A stretch of DNA of 39,142 bases from Iodobacter sp. BJB302 (GTDB taxonomy: Bacteria > Pseudomonadota > Gammaproteobacteria > Burkholderiales > Chitinibacteraceae): positions 1 to 39,142 of the forward strand of contig NZ_PDZG01000044.1 of NCBI RefSeq assembly GCF_002735645.1. The letters are read 5' to 3'. The position numbers and the translations under genes are program-made. The notes under the pieces were generated by a model. That model saw only the letters and a program-made list of their open reading frames with translations, was not told the origin of the DNA and did not search any database. Of this stretch, positions 34,257 to 39,142 are shown piece by piece. Position 1 is the stretch's first letter; every line of letters starts with the position of its first letter.

Positions 34257-34688
34257 ATGAAAATCGGCGAACTCGCCCATGCTGCGCAATGCACGGTAGA
34301 AACCATCCGCTATTACGAAAAGGAAGCGCTGCTGCCTGCACCTGCGCGCACCAGCGGCAATTACCGTGATTACAGCGAGATTCATCTGGAGCGCTTAAGC
34401 TTTATTCGTAACTGTCGGGCGCTGGATATGACGCATCAGGAAATCCGTGCCTTATTGCAACTGATGGATCAGCCTGAAGACAACTGCCACTCAGTGAATA
34501 ATCTGCTCGACACGCATATAGAACATGTCAGCATCCGGATTCAGGAGCTGCTGAAGCTGGAAGAGCAGCTAAAAACACTCAGGCAGCTGTGCCAGAGCGA
34601 GCAAGCAGTGCAAGACTGCGGCATTGTGCAAGGTTTAAATAATATGGAAGTCAGCAATACACCTGAACGGCATACTCATTTAGGCTAG
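34257..34688 (+). CDS. cadR: Cd(II)/Pb(II)-responsive MerR-family regulator (CadR/PbrR type)
   Basis: Regulator of 143 aa. The N-terminal winged helix starts MKIGELAHAAQCTVETIRYY, typical of the family. Metal ligands C77 (DNCHSV), C112 (LRQLC) and C121 (QDCGIV) fit the CadR/PbrR three-cysteine site. The His-containing tail (ERHTHLG) resembles the second site of CadR proteins. A dimerisation helix lies at about 80-115. AAGGA lies seven bases before the ATG. It is divergent from the ATPase gene; on binding metal it should switch on that promoter. The name cadR rather than pbrR is a choice based on the His tail. Confidence 0.88.
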   Translation: MKIGELAHAAQCTVETIRYYEKEALLPAPARTSGNYRDYSEIHLERLSFIRNCRALDMTHQEIRALLQLMDQPEDNCHSVNNLLDTHIEHVSIRIQELLKLEEQLKTLRQLCQSEQAVQDCGIVQGLNNMEVSNTPERHTHLG

Positions 34689-34732
34689 TATCTTACACAC
34701 GCAAAACCCACACCTCATCACCGGATTCATGA

Positions 34733-35293
34733 ATGTCGCCTTTTTTCAGAAAGATCGCCCTCGCCATCGTTGCCCGTCCGCGGCTTGCCGCTAAACTGAT
34801 GAAGCTTGGCTTGAACTGGTTTCCCGCCATTCGCCGCACCGGCTGCAAAGTGCGTGAAGTATCGCCTGATGTGCGCTATATCCGCGTGGAGCTACCGCTG
34901 AATTGGAAAACACGCAATATCAATGGCACAATTTTTGGCGGCAGCATGTTTGCCGCCACCGACCCATTTTATATGAGCATGCTGTATTTTAATCTGGGGG
35001 ATGATTATGTAGTTTGGGATAAAGGCGGCACCATCCGCTTTAAACGCCCGGGCCGCGGCACACTGGTGGCCGAGTTTAAAATCGACGAATCCGAGCTCAC
35101 CGAAATCCGCGACCTGCTCGCCCTCACCCCGGAGATAGACCGCGTCTACCCCGTGCAACTGATCGATCAAAAAGGCTATGTCTGCGCCGAAGTAGAGCGC
35201 GTCTTATACATCGCCCATAAAAGCGCTTATGACAATAAAATGGCAGAAAGACGGGCGAAGCGGGATATGGCTGAGGCGGAAAGCCCCAAATAA
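34733..35293 (+). CDS. DUF4442 hotdog-fold protein
   Basis: Protein of 186 aa with the DUF4442 (PF14539) pattern NGTIFGGSMFAATDPFYMSM and WDKGGTIRFKRPGRG. The family has a thioesterase-like hotdog fold, and its substrate is not established. The C-terminus is a charged helix (MAERRAKRDMAEAE). It starts 44 bp after cadR on the same strand and may share its transcript. An 18-bp stem terminator follows. Confidence 0.82.
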   Translation: MSPFFRKIALAIVARPRLAAKLMKLGLNWFPAIRRTGCKVREVSPDVRYIRVELPLNWKTRNINGTIFGGSMFAATDPFYMSMLYFNLGDDYVVWDKGGTIRFKRPGRGTLVAEFKIDESELTEIRDLLALTPEIDRVYPVQLIDQKGYVCAEVERVLYIAHKSAYDNKMAERRAKRDMAEAESPK

Positions 35294-35361
35294 AAATCAA
35301 TTACAAACAGGCAATTAACTATATATTTCCAAACAAGCACAGCCAGTGAATAACTTAATCA

Positions 35362-35400
35362 AACAGAAGCCAGCATATTAAAAATATGCTGGCTTCTGTT
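35362..35400. terminator. Strong terminator between DUF4442 and the T6SS lipase gene
   Basis: A perfect 18-bp stem, AACAGAAGCCAGCATATT (35362-35379) with its complement at 35383-35400, and a loop of three A. It is followed by an AT-rich stretch with a T7 run. It lies between convergent genes and can serve both. Confidence 0.88.
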
Positions 35401-35478
35401 TATAAAATATTATTTTTTTAAAGGCATACCCACTACCGCACCGCCTCTATTTAAAAGTGGATGTCCACGTGCATAATT

Positions 35479-37533
35479 CTAAGGCATTGAACTTGAATTA
35501 AGACCCGCACGATTAACTGAGCGGATTTTTATCGGATCATCATTGGGTTTGACCGGTATTTTGCAATATTGCGCTTTATTGTGAACACCATCGGTAAAAT
35601 AAATCGTCCGATAGCGTAAATAACTGCCCCCTGGCTCACGCTTTGCCAGAGCCGAATGCATAAACCAAGCGCGTGAATCATGAACATGGTTGTCATAAAG
35701 CGCCATCAGCTTTTCATTGCAAATCACTGATGAATAAAGCTCATTTCCAGCATTGCGCATGGTTACCCGCTCCTGGCCGCAATCTTCACTAAAAATGCGA
35801 GGAAACATGAGTAAAACAGAAGCCATCATTCCTTCTAAATTACCGACTTTAAATGAAATCCGATCGAAATAATCATCAGCAAAATCATCCGCCCCATCTC
35901 TTAATTGCGTCTGATCCATCAGAGGCTCATAGGTTTTACTTAAATTAGGCGTATAACTTACTGGCGCATCCTTCCCTTCCGGTTCAGTCAACTCGACTGT
36001 TTTACCAGGCTGAGCGTTCTTATTAGATTTGCTCTGTTTTTTCCAGGCATCATTCTGTTTTTTGCGCACCCATGCGGGTGTGTCTTCTGACTGCTTATAA
36101 TAAGTACAATCTGCCTGCCCTGGCCCAGAACCATTTGGGCCGCCTGCATAGCGCTCGATACGCCAGGCCGTTATTTGTGCGGACTGATACTCTAATATAT
36201 CTGCCACGGTGCTTGCAGGTTTAGCTTGAGCAACCCACGCATTGTAGCGCTGGATAAGCTCTGCATCAACTTCAAACTCCTTTACAGTGTCCGGATCCAT
36301 TTCCCGCCAAGGCTCGTGCTGAAAAACATCAAGATCTGTACCTGCAACCTGCTTTAAATCAGTTAATTTAGCCGTTTGAACACGCAATGGCGCACCTGCC
36401 TTAAACGCCAGCGAATATAGATGATGCAATGGCATTTGCGATAGCAGCATCCCCTGCGATTTGGGCGCCTTGCCCTGATCCCCCGGCGGATAGCCCCCAC
36501 CCACATCCGAATGCACGCCAGGATAGACCCACTCGCCAATAGTGCTTTGTGGATATGAGCCATTTTTTAAACGAATAGAATCCAAAGGAAAACACAGCCG
36601 CTGCTCATGCGCACTCACCAAATGCGCTGTCTGCTTTAAAAAACTTAAATCTGCAGCCAAAGCCAGCGTGCCATCAGCCCACCCCATATGCCCTTCAGCC
36701 CCCCCGGATATCCCTGCCACCCCCACCGAGGCCACCGTATCGATCAACCCTAAAAACTCTACACTGATGGGCAGCCCATAGAATAGCTTTCCACCGCCCT
36801 CCTCAGTACACAGCTCTTCTAATCGGCCAACAAAAACACGCGCTTCTGCTGCTCCGCGTGAAAAGCCATAGACAAACAGCTTAATTTTCTGAATCTCAGG
36901 CTTATAAGGCTGCTTAATTTTCTCCAGCAAGGGCTCCATGGCCTCGTTCATTACCTTCTGCCGGTCTTTCTTCAAGGCGTTACTAACCACTTCTCTATCG
37001 TCTACGGTTTTGTAGCGGGTATATTCCATTCGATCGACCAAGGCTTTTGCATCAGTATCTTCCAAGCGATCATTCTGCCCGCTCAAAGCAAGCCGCACTG
37101 CATGCACAAGCCGTGTCAGCCCCCACAAAATCCGCTGATCTCCCCCCGCCGCAAAAGCCAGCCCGCCTTCACTAGGCTTCATCTCGCCAATTTCCTTAAA
37201 TTCTGTTCCAACACCATTGATGTAATAACTGTAATAACCATTAGGCATTGCTTTGGCATCATTAATTGACGCATGAAAAAGCCTTGCAATATTACTGGTA
37301 TTGCGCGGATTGGCCGCGCTATCAGACACATTATGATTATTCGTGCCATCAAAAAACAGGCTGATATTTAAGACCTGCGCACAGGGTGCAGGCTTTCCTT
37401 CGGCCCGCGCCAAAATACAAGACTCGCTCACTTCAGCCAATTGTTGCTTGCGCTGAGGCATAACCTCGCTGCGTAAGCTCGTCGGTAAATAACCCGCATC
37501 AGGCCATTTAGGTGCAAGCATGGCCCCGCTCAT
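35479..37533 (-). CDS. Tle1-like DUF2235 lipase, type VI secretion effector
   Basis: Predicted phospholipase of 684 aa. The alpha/beta-hydrolase motif GFSRG puts the nucleophile at S225. D265 in GLIDTVASVG and H341 in YPGVHSDVGGGYP complete the likely triad. The opening strand LFFDGTNNH is the DUF2235 hallmark. There is no signal peptide, as expected for cargo carried on VgrG. It is the last gene of a cluster vgrG - DUF4123 - DUF3304 - DUF2235, and its ATG overlaps the DUF3304 stop (37530-37533). Such enzymes attack membrane phospholipids of rival cells; the neighbouring lipoprotein is the probable self-protection factor. Confidence 0.88.
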   Translation of the reverse strand: MSGAMLAPKWPDAGYLPTSLRSEVMPQRKQQLAEVSESCILARAEGKPAPCAQVLNISLFFDGTNNHNVSDSAANPRNTSNIARLFHASINDAKAMPNGYYSYYINGVGTEFKEIGEMKPSEGGLAFAAGGDQRILWGLTRLVHAVRLALSGQNDRLEDTDAKALVDRMEYTRYKTVDDREVVSNALKKDRQKVMNEAMEPLLEKIKQPYKPEIQKIKLFVYGFSRGAAEARVFVGRLEELCTEEGGGKLFYGLPISVEFLGLIDTVASVGVAGISGGAEGHMGWADGTLALAADLSFLKQTAHLVSAHEQRLCFPLDSIRLKNGSYPQSTIGEWVYPGVHSDVGGGYPPGDQGKAPKSQGMLLSQMPLHHLYSLAFKAGAPLRVQTAKLTDLKQVAGTDLDVFQHEPWREMDPDTVKEFEVDAELIQRYNAWVAQAKPASTVADILEYQSAQITAWRIERYAGGPNGSGPGQADCTYYKQSEDTPAWVRKKQNDAWKKQSKSNKNAQPGKTVELTEPEGKDAPVSYTPNLSKTYEPLMDQTQLRDGADDFADDYFDRISFKVGNLEGMMASVLLMFPRIFSEDCGQERVTMRNAGNELYSSVICNEKLMALYDNHVHDSRAWFMHSALAKREPGGSYLRYRTIYFTDGVHNKAQYCKIPVKPNDDPIKIRSVNRAGLNSSSMP

Positions 37534-38057
37534 TCTTTACACTCTTTTTTAAATCCAAGCCGTTCTTGAACCACTTGATTAAAAGGCCCATCAACATTCC
37601 CTAAAATACGCCCTTGCTCTTTTGAATCAATCACAGCTCTCACTTCATCACAAGGCAAAAAGAACAAGATCACCCCTGCACTTTTTTTATATTCGGGCAT
37701 AGGAATCGTCACACTATGCTTGGTATAGTTAGCCGCATGAATTTCATACCACTGCTTCCATTCCTTACTATCAGAAGATGGCATTGGAATACGCCCAGGG
37801 TTATATTTTGGACTAGGATCTTTAACCCACTCAATAGTCGCAGTAGAACCCGGCACCCAATGGCGCGGAAGAAGGGTGCAGCAAATTCCAGTTCCACGAT
37901 ACCCACCACTTCCATTAAATGATGCACTCACAATGGTGTAATACGCTTCATGAGTATCCACAATACTGACAGGTGCTCCAACATACTCAATATCTGGTGT
38001 ACTACTGCAGGCACTGAGACAAATAAGAAAACCTAATAAAGGGATTATTTTTAACAT
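37530..38057 (-). CDS. DUF3304 lipoprotein, probable immunity protein
   Basis: Protein of 175 aa with a lipoprotein signal ending at C17 (ICLSACSST). The domain matches DUF3304 by its GTGICCTLLPRHWVPGSTATIEW segment. DUF3304 lipoproteins regularly lie between DUF4123 and DUF2235 genes. The expected role is to neutralise the lipase in the periplasm; this is inference from location and context. The gene overlaps the lipase start by 4 bases. Confidence 0.8.
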   Translation of the reverse strand: MLKIIPLLGFLICLSACSSTPDIEYVGAPVSIVDTHEAYYTIVSASFNGSGGYRGTGICCTLLPRHWVPGSTATIEWVKDPSPKYNPGRIPMPSSDSKEWKQWYEIHAANYTKHSVTIPMPEYKKSAGVILFFLPCDEVRAVIDSKEQGRILGNVDGPFNQVVQERLGFKKECKE

Positions 38058-38108
38058 AGCGTTCTCTTTTATTTAAAATCGAATAATCAATTATTTAAAT
38101 GCTGTAAT

Positions 38109-38906
38109 TTATTTCAAACCCACTTGCTGCTGTAAAAAAGGCTGGCGTTCTGTTTCTGACCATAAACCAGCTTGATCAGCCGCTAATTGAGCCGTCACCA
38201 ATTTTTTCATCAATTTTTCCTGTGAATCTAATCCCAACAGCTCTGGATACAGCATATCATTTTGCCGCCAAAGCTCTGCCTGATGCCACGCTGAAAGCAG
38301 ATCCACCTGCTTTTGCTCCAGTACCATTCCAGGATGTGGCCACACGAGGCTATTTTCTGCATAAAACTGCATGCTGTTATCAAAACACTGGGCATTGCCA
38401 TCTCTATCTTGCCAATACCAAAATGGTGCTGCACTTAAAAGAAAAGCTTGCGCTTCTGAATTAAGCGCATCTGCAATTACGGCAAATAAACGAGAATCTG
38501 AAAATCGTAGAATGCCATTCTGACGCGCATCATCCCACTCCACCAAGGTACATCGCTGTATATGCTCTGCAATAGATTCAAACGCCAAGCCGCCCAATAA
38601 AAACACCGGTTTTGTTTTATTGAAAAGAGTAATTAATGCTTTATCAAGTAAAGCTCCTGATGAAGCTAAAGGAAAACGCAATAATCTTGGGCCAATTTCT
38701 GCCGAATCAGCATGTTGTGTTCCCGCAAGCACAATAAAATCATTCATTGCGTGATACTGACGTTTTATCTTTTGTATTTCTCTATCAGAAAAAAGAGCTT
38801 GCTCAAAAAGAACATCAAAGTATTCATAGCGCTGATTTTCTGCCTGAAGTAAAGCAGCCCATTGCGCTGGCGTAGCAGCAGTTAATATTTGCTCGGCTTT
38901 TATCAT
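38109..38906 (-). CDS. DUF4123 type VI effector chaperone (Tap/TEC family)
   Basis: Protein of 265 aa with the layout of DUF4123 adaptors: a helical start with WAALLQAENQRYEYFDVLFE, the strand PVFLLGGLAFESIAEHIQRC, and LRFSDSRLFAVIADALNSEA. These chaperones load a toxin onto the VgrG spike and do not travel themselves. Its ATG overlaps the stop of the VgrG fragment (ATGA, 38903-38906), so it was translated by coupling with vgrG. The IS in vgrG may have cut off its expression. Confidence 0.8.
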   Translation of the reverse strand: MIKAEQILTAATPAQWAALLQAENQRYEYFDVLFEQALFSDREIQKIKRQYHAMNDFIVLAGTQHADSAEIGPRLLRFPLASSGALLDKALITLFNKTKPVFLLGGLAFESIAEHIQRCTLVEWDDARQNGILRFSDSRLFAVIADALNSEAQAFLLSAAPFWYWQDRDGNAQCFDNSMQFYAENSLVWPHPGMVLEQKQVDLLSAWHQAELWRQNDMLYPELLGLDSQEKLMKKLVTAQLAADQAGLWSETERQPFLQQQVGLK

Positions 38907-39019
38907 TTTGCGGCGACCAATGGATTACCTTGTTTAATGGCCGAAGCCAAACATTCTTTACAAACCGTATTTGGAAACTGCGGCAAAGGCGGCATCATTT
39001 GGGCTGGGCCGCTCACCCC
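38903..39019 (-). pseudogene. C-terminal fragment of VgrG, cut by an IS
   Basis: A frame of 37 codons ends at TGA 38903-38905, overlapping the DUF4123 start. It reads SGPAQMMPPLPQFPNTVCKE, then CLASAIKQGNPLVAAK. A Pro-rich stretch, a CxxC and a short end like this are common at the C-terminus of VgrG spike proteins upstream of DUF4123 genes. Upstream the frame meets a stop (39020-39022) within IS sequence, so the rest of the gene is separated from this part. A PAAR-like protein is a less likely alternative. Confidence 0.6.
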
Positions 39020-39142
39020 CTATGTCAGACTAGTTGTCGCCTCTGAATTTTCATGGGCTTGAAAAAAACATAGGCTTCATCATGCAAAAAATTACGTATT
39101 CTGACGACTTTAAACACCAAGCATTGAGCAAGGTTTATCAGC
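39020..39142 (+). mobile_element. 5' end of an IS3-like insertion sequence
   Basis: From about 39020 the sequence changes from vgrG coding to TATGTCAGACTAGTTGTCGC, and about 60 bases later a transposase frame begins. The exact edge is uncertain by a few bases. The other end and any target duplication are outside the window. Confidence 0.65.
39082..39142 (+). CDS. Transposase OrfA (HTH_Tnp_1 type), N-terminal fragment
   Basis: Twenty codons before the window ends: MQKITYSDDFKHQALSKVYQ. The pattern (Y-S-x-x-F-K-x-x-A-L) is that of HTH_Tnp_1 transposase subunits of the IS3 type. It differs from the left-edge IS (MSKYSTQFKLSVVQQYLTG), so the two ends carry different elements. Confidence 0.65.
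   Translation, partial: MQKITYSDDFKHQALSKVYQ

Overview
The window looks like chromosomal DNA of a betaproteobacterium of the order Neisseriales, probably a Chromobacterium/Iodobacter relative. This is inference from three things: the divergent hemN/fnr pair around an FNR box, the look of the proteins, and repeats that match the neisserial dRS3 core pattern. No 16S gene or other decisive marker is present. The window starts inside one IS3-type element and ends inside another.

Left part (1-8170). An IS end is followed, on the minus strand, by a three-gene signalling operon: receiver, CheC-like phosphatase, PAS-GGDEF diguanylate cyclase. Next come a small DsbD_2/TauE-like membrane protein and hemN (minus). 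fnr and a degenerate 6-phosphogluconate-dehydrogenase-like gene diverge from hemN across a perfect FNR box. A secreted S1 protease with PKD and chitin-binding domains has its own long leader and terminator. Behind it lies a decayed IS5-family transposase.

Middle part (8170-23630). Two complete RND tripartite efflux operons lie back to back. The minus-strand one runs TetR repressor, adaptor, pump, outer-membrane factor. It has a perfect palindromic operator before tetR and a dispersed inverted repeat between pump and outer-membrane gene. The plus-strand one runs adaptor, pump, outer-membrane factor and has no visible regulator. Then follows an MlaE-MlaF-MlaD type lipid transport cluster (minus) whose ATPase has lost Walker A and other catalytic motifs.

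Right part (23630-39142). A tRNA-Gly(CCC) precedes a type I restriction-modification locus (hsdM, hsdS, hsdR). This locus is full of dRS3-like hairpin repeats. hsdM and hsdS are separated by a repeat-derived ORF and a GIY-YIG nuclease gene, and all four are joined by ATGA stop/start overlaps. One repeat array lies in frame inside hsdR. Then come a Cd/Zn/Pb P-type ATPase with a divergent CadR/PbrR-type regulator and a typical 19-bp-spacer promoter, a DUF4442 hotdog protein, and a type VI secretion effector module (VgrG tail, DUF4123 chaperone, DUF3304 lipoprotein, Tle1-like DUF2235 lipase) whose vgrG is cut by an IS.

The best candidates for something undescribed are the GIY-YIG/repeat/hsd arrangement and the two degenerate enzyme paralogues (MlaF-like and 6PGDH-like).
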